64,000 bases of DNA from Myxococcota bacterium (GCA_029251165.1 JAQXDW010000007.1:186001-250000); one strand, 5' to 3'. Counted from the stretch's first letter, positions 39,058-48,031 are shown. Translations and numbers: made by a program. Notes: generated from the letters alone by a model not told the origin.

Positions 39058-39387
39058 ATGCTCACCCGACCCCTGACCGTCTGCCTCCCCGCAGGCAACG
39101 ACCCGCTCCAGGTGCGCTCCGGTCCGGTGCTGCATCTGGTGCTCGCCCAGGCCGCGTCCGACCGGCCGGCCCACGCAGACCCGAGCACCTGGTCTCCCTG
39201 TCGCCCCCGTGTCGGCGTCCACAAGGCGCACCGCTTCCTCCACCTCTCCCCTGGAGAGTCCGCCGCTGGCATGCCGATCTGTGAGGATCTTTCGCAGTCC
39301 TCGGCGGGTCCTGAGCCGCGCCTCAAAGCCCGCTGTGCCAGCGGACCCCATGGGAGCGAGTTGTCGTATGACGGGGTCGATCCTTGA
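39058..39387 (+). CDS. Possible small hypothetical protein
   Basis: ATG 39058 opens a 109-residue frame in the 428-base gap between ppdK and the next large gene. Third codon positions are mostly G or C, as in the neighbouring real genes. The product (MLTRPLTVCLPAGNDPLQVR at the start, LSPGESAAGMPICEDL later) has no recognisable domain or signal peptide. It could be a small soluble protein. A - strand frame covers the same DNA but has a poorer composition. No Shine-Dalgarno sequence is evident before the ATG. Confidence 0.4.
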   Translation: MLTRPLTVCLPAGNDPLQVRSGPVLHLVLAQAASDRPAHADPSTWSPCRPRVGVHKAHRFLHLSPGESAAGMPICEDLSQSSAGPEPRLKARCASGPHGSELSYDGVDP

Positions 39388-39460
39388 AATCACCCCGTCT
39401 CCACGCTACCTTCCGCGCCGCGCTCACGCGTCCTTCTCCACCAGCAACCTCCGAGACACT

Positions 39461-42400
39461 GTGCTGCTGCTGACCCTGCTGACCGGCTGTATTCGTGAAG
39501 CCCCCCTGCCCGACCTCGGCGACTGCGCTCAGCCCCCGGAGGGGATCTACGAGTATGGCGAGATCGGAATCGGGACCTGCATTGCAGGCCCCACTGAGCT
39601 TGCGATTGTTGAGGATGATGCTGGGGGCTGGACCCTCCTGGTCACCAACGCCAATCCCTATCAGCTGTTCACCGGCGGCTCCCTGCTGGCGATTCCCTGG
39701 GACAACATCGATCTGAGCAACGGTCGAAACCTCGTCTCCGACCTCGCACCGACGGCACTGGACATGCCGGACTTCGCGGGCGCTCTGGCGATCACCGACG
39801 ATCTCGCGATGGTCGGAGTGCGGTACTCCGAGGGGGCACGGACGCGGGTCGCCTCAGACGAGGTCCACCTCATCGACGTCTCTGACCCAGCCAGCCCCAC
39901 CCGCTCTGCTCGCGGACCATCCGGCGCGGACACGATCACCGTGCAGTCGGACCCCATCGACATCGTCGTCGACGAGGAGACTGGGATGGCGTTCGTCGCC
40001 AACCGCACCGACCACACCGTCTCCGTCATCGACATCACCGGTGAAGAGCTGGAGATTGTCCTCCCCTGGCCCGAGTACGCCCTGAACGCCGCGACGTTCA
40101 ACGATGCCGACGCCTCAGGCTCGACCGCTGAGCTGACCAACCTGGAGGAGCTGGAGTCGGACAACCTCGACGACGACACCTGGACGATGACCTGGATCGC
40201 AGGCACCTGGCGGCTGTGGCTGCCCGAGGACGGTGCCCTCTATCGCCTGACCACCACCGGCAACGGTACCTACACCGACAGCGCCCTGGGCCACGAGCTG
40301 GATCCGGCTGACGAGACGAGCATCGACGAGATCGTCGACCCCTACCACTTCCTGCTGACCGGTCAGCTCCTGTTCGCCAACGGCGGCGACATCTGGGCGG
40401 CCGTCTCCGATGCGTACCTCGGCGACTGGGTCGTCGACAACAGCGCGGTCCTGTCGGCCCAGAGCGGCGAGAGCCTGGGAGGTCCCAGTCTGCTGAGCGC
40501 CTCTGAGATCTACTGGCTGTTCTTCGACGCCCTGGACAGCGATGGCTTCAGCACCATCAACCTCGCCGCCTCTGATGACGGCTCGATCTTCTCCCGCAGC
40601 AGCGCGCCGCTCCTGGAGCAGATCTACGAACACGAGCTCGGGGCCATCGCACAGCCGTTCACGTTCTACGATCAGCAGTCTGCTCAGTGGCGCATGTTCT
40701 ACAGCGCCTACGACGGTGCTCGCTGGACCATCGGCCACGCCGTCAGCGACGATCTGCTGACCTGGACGGCGGACCCAGAGCCGATCTACGCCGTCGACGG
40801 CGTCGATGTTGCAGCCCCGGTCGTCTCTGCCGAGGCTGGTATCTATCGGATGTGGTACGCCCACCGGGCCGACGGAGCGTCCGAGTGGAGCTTCGCCGCC
40901 GCCGAGAGCATCGCGGGGCTGAGCTGGAGCGAGACCGAGCAGCTCGATGCCACCCCGGTCGTCTCCGAGACTCCGCCCCGTCCGGCGCTTCAGTCGGCAC
41001 CGACAGCCGCCTTCCGGGTCGAGAGCGCACTCATCGGCAACCTCGGCACCGAGCTGAGCCCCGGCGAGAACCTCGCGACCTCTCAGGGCTGGTCCACCAG
41101 CGCCATCGCTGGCTACTGGCTGGGCACAGACGACGCCGGCGCCCTCTCTGAGGGTGGCATTCGGCTCGACAGCCTCGACACTGATGCCGGGCTTGCCTGG
41201 CTGACCCTGACCGCCGCTGGGGGTACACCTCGGATCGGCGTCGCAGAGATCCGCGACGATGGGGGCCTGGTCGCAGACACCGAGCCCATTCTTGAGCCGG
41301 GTGACGGCACCGACGCCGATGGCGTCTCCTCGCCGGTCGTCTGGCAAGATGGCGGCACCTGGTACATGGCCTACGGCGCACATGACGGTGACTTCATCAC
41401 CACCGCGCTCGCCCAGAGCAGCGACGGGCAGAGCTGGAGCAAGGTCGGTGAGATTCTGGCCACCGGACCGGACTGGGACAGCGTCTCGGTCGTGCCCACC
41501 AGCATCCAGGCCACCGCTGACGGCTGGCGCCTCTGGTACACCGGCTACAACGGGGACACCTGGGAGGTCGGTGCAGCGATCAGCACCGACAGCGAGACCT
41601 GGGTCCGAGAGAGCGAGGTGCCGGTGTTCGAGGTCGGTACTGCCGGTGACTGGGATGACTCTGGCGTTCGAGATGTCGTCGTGCTTACCGATGACGGCTC
41701 CATCTCTGGCGAGCTCGGAGAGCACCTTTGGTATTCAGGCTTCGACGGTGACACCTGGCGCATCGGATACGCCTGGCGCGCCGACGGCGCGGCGTCCTGG
41801 GCGCGCGCCGTCACTGCCGAGACCGAGGAGCCCCGCCCAGTCCTCACCGCAAGCGGCGGCATGTTCCACCCCAACGGCCAGCACCGCCCGGTGGTCACCG
41901 CTGATGCTTCCGGACTGACCATGTGGTACGCCGGTCTGTTCGGAGACGTCGAGCGGGTCGGTCAGGCGATCGGTCAGCAGCCCGACCGGCTGTTCAAGTC
42001 CCTGCGCCGCCCCACCGTCGGAGACACCCTCTCCTTCGACACGGAGCGCGGCGATGAGAGCGTCGAGGCCATTCCGCTCGACGACACCGTGGAGAGCATC
42101 TCGCTCTCCGGCATCGGCCTGACCGCCCTGGACCTCGACAGCGAGCGGGGCTTCCTCTACGTCACCAGCAAGCTGCTGCCCTACGTGATCGTCATCGACA
42201 TCCGAGATGACTCGACCGCCGACTTCAGCGACCTCAACTACCTCGACATCGAGGCGGTCATGGTCGCCAACACCCTGACGGACTCCAGCGGCAGCGGCTA
42301 CCGCAAGGTCATCGCGCCGGAAGGCTCAGACTTCCTCTACGCGCTCAACGACGCACCAGAGTCGGTGTTTATCCTCGACACCTCCGAGCTGGTCGACGAC

Positions 42401-42799
42401 GCCTATGGGAATTGGATCTACGCCACGCAGGTCGGCTGGCTGCCCACTCCCGTCTCCAACCGCGACGCTGGCGTCGACAGCCAGACCCCGATCGGGCCGG
42501 CCCAGATGGTCTTCCACCCCGACCGCGATCAGCTCCTGGTGACCAACTTCAACGCCAACTCCATCTCGGCATACGATCTCGCGCTGGGCCCCTACGGAAC
42601 CCTGACCAACGAGATCACCCTGGTCGGCGAGAACCCCTACGCGATCACGCTCACCCCTGACGGGCGGTACGCCGTGTTCGCCAACTACTCCGGCGAGGTC
42701 GATCCCGATGGCCTGACCGAGTCCACGCTCGGCATCCTTGACGTCGACCCGACCAGCCCAACCTACCTCTCCGTGCTCACCTGGATCACCAACCGATGA
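39461..42799 (+). CDS. Giant lipoprotein: YVTN-like propeller with inserted GH43-like propeller
   Basis: This protein has about 1112 residues from GTG 39461, whose signal is VLLLTLLTGC (Cys 10). A YVTN/NHL-type propeller begins (PIDIVVDEETGMAFVANRTD near residue 166). It is interrupted by a roughly 90-residue module (DADASGSTAELTNLE, about 212-300). A long insert follows with at least four repeats of the type MWYAGxxGDxxxIGxAxSxD (about 326-835), as in five-bladed GH43/GH32 propellers. YVTN blades resume near 883 (TALDLDSERGFLYVTS) and run to the end. I cannot identify glycosidase catalytic acids with confidence. The frame upstream of the GTG is open but not protein-like. Confidence 0.75.
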   Translation: MLLLTLLTGCIREAPLPDLGDCAQPPEGIYEYGEIGIGTCIAGPTELAIVEDDAGGWTLLVTNANPYQLFTGGSLLAIPWDNIDLSNGRNLVSDLAPTALDMPDFAGALAITDDLAMVGVRYSEGARTRVASDEVHLIDVSDPASPTRSARGPSGADTITVQSDPIDIVVDEETGMAFVANRTDHTVSVIDITGEELEIVLPWPEYALNAATFNDADASGSTAELTNLEELESDNLDDDTWTMTWIAGTWRLWLPEDGALYRLTTTGNGTYTDSALGHELDPADETSIDEIVDPYHFLLTGQLLFANGGDIWAAVSDAYLGDWVVDNSAVLSAQSGESLGGPSLLSASEIYWLFFDALDSDGFSTINLAASDDGSIFSRSSAPLLEQIYEHELGAIAQPFTFYDQQSAQWRMFYSAYDGARWTIGHAVSDDLLTWTADPEPIYAVDGVDVAAPVVSAEAGIYRMWYAHRADGASEWSFAAAESIAGLSWSETEQLDATPVVSETPPRPALQSAPTAAFRVESALIGNLGTELSPGENLATSQGWSTSAIAGYWLGTDDAGALSEGGIRLDSLDTDAGLAWLTLTAAGGTPRIGVAEIRDDGGLVADTEPILEPGDGTDADGVSSPVVWQDGGTWYMAYGAHDGDFITTALAQSSDGQSWSKVGEILATGPDWDSVSVVPTSIQATADGWRLWYTGYNGDTWEVGAAISTDSETWVRESEVPVFEVGTAGDWDDSGVRDVVVLTDDGSISGELGEHLWYSGFDGDTWRIGYAWRADGAASWARAVTAETEEPRPVLTASGGMFHPNGQHRPVVTADASGLTMWYAGLFGDVERVGQAIGQQPDRLFKSLRRPTVGDTLSFDTERGDESVEAIPLDDTVESISLSGIGLTALDLDSERGFLYVTSKLLPYVIVIDIRDDSTADFSDLNYLDIEAVMVANTLTDSSGSGYRKVIAPEGSDFLYALNDAPESVFILDTSELVDDAYGNWIYATQVGWLPTPVSNRDAGVDSQTPIGPAQMVFHPDRDQLLVTNFNANSISAYDLALGPYGTLTNEITLVGENPYAITLTPDGRYAVFANYSGEVDPDGLTESTLGILDVDPTSPTYLSVLTWITNR

Positions 42800-44628
42800 A
42801 CGCCGCACTCCTGCTGTCGCTCCTGACCGGCTGCGCCGAAGAATTTGGTGGAAACGCCCCCTTTGATGGCCCATACCACAGTGCTGTCCTGGAAGATGGC
42901 GGTCCCTACGAGTCCGCCGTGGGCTTCGTCGCGAACACCCGCAGCGGAACCATCGTGCCCCTCGATCTCAAGCACGGCACCCTGCTGTCGGACAGCATCA
43001 GCGCGCCGTTCATGCTGCCGCGGGTCATCGCGACCGGTGACGAGCGGCAGCTCGGAGAGATCGCGGTCTGGGCCCCGACCGAGACGACGATCACCGTCTT
43101 TGCTTCTGACCTCACCAACGGTGTGCTCCTGAGCGCGCCCTACATCATCGGCATGGGTGCAGCGCCGGAGGTGGTCACCCCCACAGCGACCGAGCCAGAG
43201 TTCTTCGATGAAGACGGCAGCGGCGACACCGCTGCGATCACGGATCTGGAGCTCCGCGCCGGAGCGACCACGACGGAGAGCTGGGACATCACCTTTGACG
43301 GAGAGCTGTGGTGGGCCGTCGGCAGCCGCTCGGGCCGCCAGAACAGTCCCATCAAGCCCAACGTCACCTTTCAGACAGACAACCACGAGCTCGAGTTCAC
43401 CATCACTGGCTCCGCCACCCTCGGCGATGCCATTCGCTTCACCACCGACAACCAGATCGTCGAGCACAACCTCGGCGGCACTCCGATGGCGATGGTTCAG
43501 CTCCCCGAGAGCAGCCTCCTGGTGGTCTCAGTCTGGGACGGCAACACCGAGATGGGCTGGCTGAGCCTGTTCGACATGGCGGCTTCTGCTGAGTCTGGCC
43601 GGATCGATCTGCCCGCCGGCAGCCAGCCCTGGAGCCTGGACGTCGCCAGCGACGGAGTCATCTACGTCGGAGACTCCGCGCTCCCTTCCCTGTACATCGT
43701 CGACATCGACGCTGAGGCCGCGTCTGGAAGCATCCGAGAGACGCTCACCACCGACGGACCGCTGACCGACGTCGTCTGGGTCTCCGATGATGAGACCTTC
43801 AGCAACCTGTTCGTCGCGCCGGCCCTCACCAACCGGGTCGATGTCTACGATCTGCTCACTGGGGAGTGGAAGGACGTCAACCCGTTCGATGCCGACCTCA
43901 GCGGACTGGATCTGCGCAGCCCGGTCATCGGCATGGCCGCAACTCCCGAGCCCATCGGACTCCAGGACCTCACCGATTTCGGTGCCCGGATCGACAAGCA
44001 TGTCGTCGTACTGACCACCCTCAACGGCGCGGTCACCATGCTGGAGGCGGACACCGGCTGTCGGGCGACCAACCTCGAGGGTCCCTACGCCTACCAGGAC
44101 ACCCTCAACGAGTACGAGTTCACCAACGTCGGTACCGCCTCGAACCCGACCCTCTACGAAGACGACGCCACCGGCTCAGCAGTCGCCACGCCGTCCTGCG
44201 GCGGCATTCTCCAGTCCGAGAGCTGGACGCTGGTCTATGACGGCACACAGGGCAGCTGGATCGTCGAGGGGTCGCTGTCTGGTGAGCAGACCGAGCGGGC
44301 CTGGGAAGACATCCGATATGTCAGCGACGACGGAGCCTTGAGCTTCACCATCCTCGCCGGTAGTCTGCCGTCGACCGACTCTGACACCTTCAGCTTCACC
44401 ACCGCCAGCGGCCTCCTCCAGATCGGCTCGCTGCCTCGACCGGACGGCTCTTCACAGGTGCTGGAGATTCCGGCACCGCCGAAGGTCTTCCAGTACCGCT
44501 CTGGACGAACCGGCGGCGGCTGGGACGAGGTCCAGGAGCGCACCTACATCCTCCAGCCGGTGCTCAACTCCAACGTCGTGATGCGGATCCGCACAGACAC
44601 CTGGATAGTCGAAGCCAACTGGGACTGA
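42796..44628 (+). CDS. Large propeller lipoprotein with two inserted modules
   Basis: This 610-residue protein has a 12-residue signal with no basic residue (MNAALLLSLLTGC, Cys 13). Its ATG overlaps the upstream stop (ATGA), which fixes the start. YVTN-like blades (PWSLDVASDGVIYVGDSALP, FSNLFVAPALTNRVDVYDLL) are interrupted twice by a beta-rich module, at about 131-225 (DEDGSGDTAAITDLE) and about 449-545 (EDDATGSAVATPS). The same module occurs in the upstream protein. The two are translationally coupled and probably act together at the surface, perhaps in binding. The stop is 10 bases from the convergent HTTM operon end. Confidence 0.8.
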   Translation: MNAALLLSLLTGCAEEFGGNAPFDGPYHSAVLEDGGPYESAVGFVANTRSGTIVPLDLKHGTLLSDSISAPFMLPRVIATGDERQLGEIAVWAPTETTITVFASDLTNGVLLSAPYIIGMGAAPEVVTPTATEPEFFDEDGSGDTAAITDLELRAGATTTESWDITFDGELWWAVGSRSGRQNSPIKPNVTFQTDNHELEFTITGSATLGDAIRFTTDNQIVEHNLGGTPMAMVQLPESSLLVVSVWDGNTEMGWLSLFDMAASAESGRIDLPAGSQPWSLDVASDGVIYVGDSALPSLYIVDIDAEAASGSIRETLTTDGPLTDVVWVSDDETFSNLFVAPALTNRVDVYDLLTGEWKDVNPFDADLSGLDLRSPVIGMAATPEPIGLQDLTDFGARIDKHVVVLTTLNGAVTMLEADTGCRATNLEGPYAYQDTLNEYEFTNVGTASNPTLYEDDATGSAVATPSCGGILQSESWTLVYDGTQGSWIVEGSLSGEQTERAWEDIRYVSDDGALSFTILAGSLPSTDSDTFSFTTASGLLQIGSLPRPDGSSQVLEIPAPPKVFQYRSGRTGGGWDEVQERTYILQPVLNSNVVMRIRTDTWIVEANWD

Positions 44629-44638
44629 GCCTGCGCTC

Positions 44639-45469
44639 TTACCAGCGCGGAGCCTTTCCGGTGATGCGTGTCAGGCAGGTGTGTGCGGCCGCTCGCACGC
44701 CCTCATCAGGGTCCTCCAGCAGCGCCGTGACCTGAGCCTGGATGCCTGCACCGGCCACGCGCCCGAGTGAGTCCACGGCCTCTCGTCGGACGACCGCATC
44801 GGCATGCTGCAGCAGCGGGAGCATTGTCGATGTGGTCACCCAGCGAACCAGGCGGCTGATTCGACAGCCCTGCGCCAGCATCACCGGCTCTGCGCTCGCC
44901 ATCATGTCTGCCAGCCGTCGCTGCCCGATCTCGTCGAGGCGGTGTCGGTCAAAGCCCGCCATGGCTTCCTCGACCTCTCCGGCGTCCAGCTTCGCCCACG
45001 GTCCCTCGGGATCCTGCGGGGGCTGTATCGGAGGCGCGACCGAGCTGCGCTTGCTGGCGAATCGCTCCCACGGCGGTACCCGCGACGCTGCTGCGACCGG
45101 TGAGGGCCTCATGGTCTGTGGTGTCGCGGTGACGACCCTCGGCGTATCGGGAGCCCGAAATGGCGCGATTCCGGTGACCGCTGCGCTCCACGCCCCATGC
45201 CGACAGCGCAGCTCACCCTCGACAGACGCAAGCTCGACCGGTGGCAGCGCGGCCTGAAGCGAGATCACCTGAGTCCCAGGCACCACCGGGGGGCCGTCGA
45301 GGCTCAGCTCCGCCAGCATGTGCCCCTGCTTCCCCTGGAGTCGGAGGGTAAGTCGGCTCTCGGTGTAGTAAACGTCGCTGGTGTTGCAGACCGACAAGAC
45401 CACCCGAACGCTCCGCTTCTGCGCTGCGACGGGACCAAGCAAGATGCTGCTGTCAGCGATGGTGAGCAC
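44639..45469 (-). CDS. Beta-sandwich plus HEAT-repeat protein, last gene of HTTM operon
   Basis: This 276-residue cytoplasmic-looking protein has an N-terminal sandwich (about 1-105). It is followed by a Pro-rich linker and a C-terminal HEAT-like region (about 165-276: LLQHADAVVRREAVDSLGRV, LLEDPDEGVRAAAHTCLTRI). The sandwich aligns by eye with the C-terminal domain of the upstream gene product (VxNxS, RLxGxxGxxLAxxS, PGxxxxIxxxLP). GTG 45469 directly follows the upstream TGA. HEAT repeats suggest a scaffold or partner-binding role. Family unknown to me. Confidence 0.7.
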   Translation of the reverse strand: MLTIADSSILLGPVAAQKRSVRVVLSVCNTSDVYYTESRLTLRLQGKQGHMLAELSLDGPPVVPGTQVISLQAALPPVELASVEGELRCRHGAWSAAVTGIAPFRAPDTPRVVTATPQTMRPSPVAAASRVPPWERFASKRSSVAPPIQPPQDPEGPWAKLDAGEVEEAMAGFDRHRLDEIGQRRLADMMASAEPVMLAQGCRISRLVRWVTTSTMLPLLQHADAVVRREAVDSLGRVAGAGIQAQVTALLEDPDEGVRAAAHTCLTRITGKAPRW

Positions 45470-46315
45470 TCAGACCTCCAGGATTCGCGCAGTGAAGGAT
45501 GCTGTGGTCTGGACGATCGCCTGACAGTGGATGTCGATGCGGTCGGTCGTGAGCCGCCCAAGCGGCAGCTCTCCCTCGATGGTGATGAGCCGCACGCTGC
45601 CGACTGGCAGCCCAGGAGCCTCGCCGCTCACCGCACCGAGCAGCTCACCGCCCGCTCCCCGCAGGGCGATCTGCACCCGGGCCGCGTCCAGCGGCAGCGC
45701 ACCGCTGTTCCCGACCTCGACCCGACCCTTGATGCGGTGCATTCCCTGTCGTCCGTCGACCTGGACCATGCTGCGGCCGACCGACACCGCCTGCCCGCCC
45801 CGCATCCAGTGCCCCTCCGGGATGAACTCGAAGAGCTGAAGTGCTGTGGTCTTCGATGCCGCAGCCGCGACCGCCGGGGTCCGAATGCCGAGCGCAGCGA
45901 TCACCTCAGGGACCGTCTCCGCGAGCGCACGTCGGACCGACTCATCGAGCGCCGGCGCACGCGTGATCGCTGCCGGGCTCCACTGCGCAGCCGCACCTGT
46001 GACCTGAACGTACATGCCCCGCCAGGCACACAGCGCAGGGGCCAGCTTTGCGGCGATGACGCCATCATCGTCAGAGATGTTCCACAGCCACATCGGCCGG
46101 GTCGCACACATGCACATCGCCAGCCCAGCCAGCATCGCCAGCTGCGGCCAGCCGTCGGCATCAGCCTCGATGCGGAGGCGTCCTGCAGCAGGAACTACCG
46201 CGACCGGCATGCCCCAGCCAGCCGTCTGACGGGTGACCAGCGCAGCCAGCGCAGCCCGGAGCTCTGGAGCGATGTCACCACCGTCCGGCCAGCCCTCAAT
46301 CACACAGCGCATCAT
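45470..46315 (-). CDS. Unknown two-domain protein of the HTTM operon
   Basis: This 281-residue protein begins MMRCVIEGWP. Its ATG 46315 overlaps the HTTM gene stop (ATGA). The N-terminal half is alpha/beta and contains many Ala and Trp residues; the C-terminal part (about 185-281) is a beta sandwich similar to that at the start of the next gene. There is no signal peptide. The frame is open upstream to 46450, but that stretch overlaps the HTTM coding region. I do not recognise the N-terminal domain. Confidence 0.7.
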   Translation of the reverse strand: MMRCVIEGWPDGGDIAPELRAALAALVTRQTAGWGMPVAVVPAAGRLRIEADADGWPQLAMLAGLAMCMCATRPMWLWNISDDDGVIAAKLAPALCAWRGMYVQVTGAAAQWSPAAITRAPALDESVRRALAETVPEVIAALGIRTPAVAAAASKTTALQLFEFIPEGHWMRGGQAVSVGRSMVQVDGRQGMHRIKGRVEVGNSGALPLDAARVQIALRGAGGELLGAVSGEAPGLPVGSVRLITIEGELPLGRLTTDRIDIHCQAIVQTTASFTARILEV

Positions 46316-47175
46316 CTCTCCGCACCCCACCGGGAGACAATCCAGGGGGCAAACAGCAGGGGGTACAGCGACAGCATGCCCCAGGAAAACATCCCGAGGT
46401 GCATCGTCGCAGCGATCCCGAGGTGCATCATCACTCCGAGTACGGCCCATCGGGGTGCATGGCGGGTCAGGATCAGGAGCGCCGAGGACTCCAGGGCGAT
46501 GGTTCCGACCGAGAAGGCATAGCCCACCCAGTGCCAGCCCTCGAAGGCCACCGGATCGAGCTTTCCGGCCAGCGGATCCGCGATGATCCGGTAGACCGGG
46601 TTGGGCCTGGAGGGGTCGATCCAGCCCGGATCAGAGCCGAGCTTGTGGAGCCCTGCCCCGAGGTACATCAGCACCAGGATGAACCGGATGAGTTCCGACG
46701 GCCACGCCAAGATGCGGGGTGCGCACTGGATCTTGCGGAGGTGCTGCCACAGCGACAGGCGACGGTGCGCGCCGGAGAACAGCAGGACGAGCAGCACCGT
46801 GCGCAGCAGCCGATCGATGCCCCGATCACCCGGAGGGTAGAGGTGCCCGAGCTGGGCGTAGGCCAGCAGCCCAAGCAGGAGCGCCGGTCGAGTCGCGACC
46901 CCAAGGCTGGTCAGCACCATCGAGATCACACAGACCAGCCACGTCAGGGGACCGCCCCACAGCGGCGAGAGCGCATCGACAACAGCATGCTCGCCTGAGA
47001 ACCGACTCAGCCCACCGGCATCCGCAGTGCGCCAGTACGCAGTGACCATGCCCAGTCGAGCCACCTGGAGCAGATCAATGACAACGACAAGCGGCACCAG
47101 GACGCGGACCAGGGCGAGCGGGAGCGCATCTTCCTGCCGGCTCGTGTGCGCACGCCACCAGCGCCAGGCCCTCAC
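46312..47175 (-). CDS. HTTM-domain membrane protein
   Basis: This 287-residue polytopic protein resembles the HTTM (horizontally transferred transmembrane) domain of vitamin K-dependent gamma-carboxylase relatives and SdpB. It has an N-terminal Arg/Trp-rich start, helix LALVRVLVPLVVVIDLLQVA, GLLAYAQLGHLYPPGDRGID, the conserved block RFILVLMYLGAGLHKL and the TMHLGMFSWGMLSLYPLLFA end. The GLHKL and His-rich segments match the family pattern. Function of bacterial stand-alone HTTM proteins is mostly unknown; SdpB is needed to mature a peptide toxin. It overlaps both neighbouring genes by four bases. Confidence 0.8.
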   Translation of the reverse strand: MRAWRWWRAHTSRQEDALPLALVRVLVPLVVVIDLLQVARLGMVTAYWRTADAGGLSRFSGEHAVVDALSPLWGGPLTWLVCVISMVLTSLGVATRPALLLGLLAYAQLGHLYPPGDRGIDRLLRTVLLVLLFSGAHRRLSLWQHLRKIQCAPRILAWPSELIRFILVLMYLGAGLHKLGSDPGWIDPSRPNPVYRIIADPLAGKLDPVAFEGWHWVGYAFSVGTIALESSALLILTRHAPRWAVLGVMMHLGIAATMHLGMFSWGMLSLYPLLFAPWIVSRWGAER

Positions 47176-47741
47176 AGCCGCTCCGGTGACCAGCTCGGCG
47201 GCTTCATGGAAAAGGCATGCGCAACCCGCAGGCGGTCCCCCGGAAAGCGTCCGACGGTGAACCGCACCTCGATCTGAGACAGGTCTGGCTGCTCAGAGGC
47301 CGCCCGATCGGCAATGAGCCACATCAGGGCATCGCGGTTCAGGGCGTCGGGCTTTCGGGCGACGGTGTCGATCATGGGCCGGAGTCGTCGGTTGCGGAAC
47401 AGCGGCTCTCGCCAGTCGTACGCATGGTCTCCGCTTCGATAGACCAGCACATCATCCAGCCAGACCTCCATCTTCCGCACCCGGGTCTGGCCGCTTCCAT
47501 ACAGCCCCCAGCTCTGCTCAATCCGCAGCGGACGCTGGAGCGGCGTGAGGCGCTTCAGTGCAGGGCGGCGCGCACGGACGACGGCGCTGTAGAGGTCGAG
47601 CATGACCTCCGGGGTGCCAGCGCGGAGTGCTTGCGCACGATCCTTCACCGTGAGCCCCCCGAGGCTGTCGATGCCCGGAGTCGCCAGGATGAACAGACAG
47701 AGGTAGACCGCCGCGAGCACCATGGCCCTCAGCTGACTCAC
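47172..47741 (-). CDS. Membrane-anchored partner of the HTTM protein
   Basis: This 189-residue protein has a single N-terminal transmembrane helix or signal anchor (LRAMVLAAVYLCLFILATPG). A soluble domain follows, containing RIEQSWGLYGSGQTRVRKME and a later beta region. A small single-pass protein encoded beside an HTTM protein recalls SdpA next to SdpB, although I see no firm sequence match. ATG 47741 overlaps the upstream stop and its own stop overlaps the HTTM start, so stoichiometry is probably controlled by coupling. Confidence 0.7.
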   Translation of the reverse strand: MSQLRAMVLAAVYLCLFILATPGIDSLGGLTVKDRAQALRAGTPEVMLDLYSAVVRARRPALKRLTPLQRPLRIEQSWGLYGSGQTRVRKMEVWLDDVLVYRSGDHAYDWREPLFRNRRLRPMIDTVARKPDALNRDALMWLIADRAASEQPDLSQIEVRFTVGRFPGDRLRVAHAFSMKPPSWSPERL

Positions 47742-48031
47742 CCCTTTTGCCGAGCCTCAAACGCCGCGCGCTGCTCAGGGGTCGCCGGCTTCTGGTGAAG
47801 CGCCTTCCACTCCGGGTAAGGCATGCCGTAGATCAGCGCTCGGGCCTCGTCATAGCTCAGCTCGACGCCCCGTTCCTCTCCTGCAGCCCGGTACCACTTC
47901 GCGAGGCAATTCCGGCAGAAGTCCGCCAGGATCATCAGATCAATGTTCTGTACCTCGGTGTGCGCTTGAAGGTGGGCGACGAGACGCCGGAAGGCTGCAG
48001 CCTCCAGCTCAGTGCGTGTGGACTCATCCAT
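47738..48031 (-). CDS. DUF1244 family protein
   Basis: This 97-residue protein matches the DUF1244 family: a short helical N-terminus, then MILADFCRNCLAKWYRAA with a CRNC pair, DEARALIYGMPYPEWKALHQ and PATPEQRAAF. The family is widespread in proteobacteria and its function is unknown. The conserved Cys pair may bind metal. It is the first gene of the five-gene HTTM operon; GGAGG precedes ATG 48031. TACACT lies about 24 bases upstream. Its inclusion with HTTM genes may be incidental. Confidence 0.85.
   Translation of the reverse strand: MDESTRTELEAAAFRRLVAHLQAHTEVQNIDLMILADFCRNCLAKWYRAAGEERGVELSYDEARALIYGMPYPEWKALHQKPATPEQRAAFEARQKG

Noticed and set aside
39209..39460. N-terminal extension of the giant propeller lipoprotein
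   Set aside because: The stretch is Ser/Arg/Pro-rich and not signal-like, while GTG 39461 gives a lipobox immediately.
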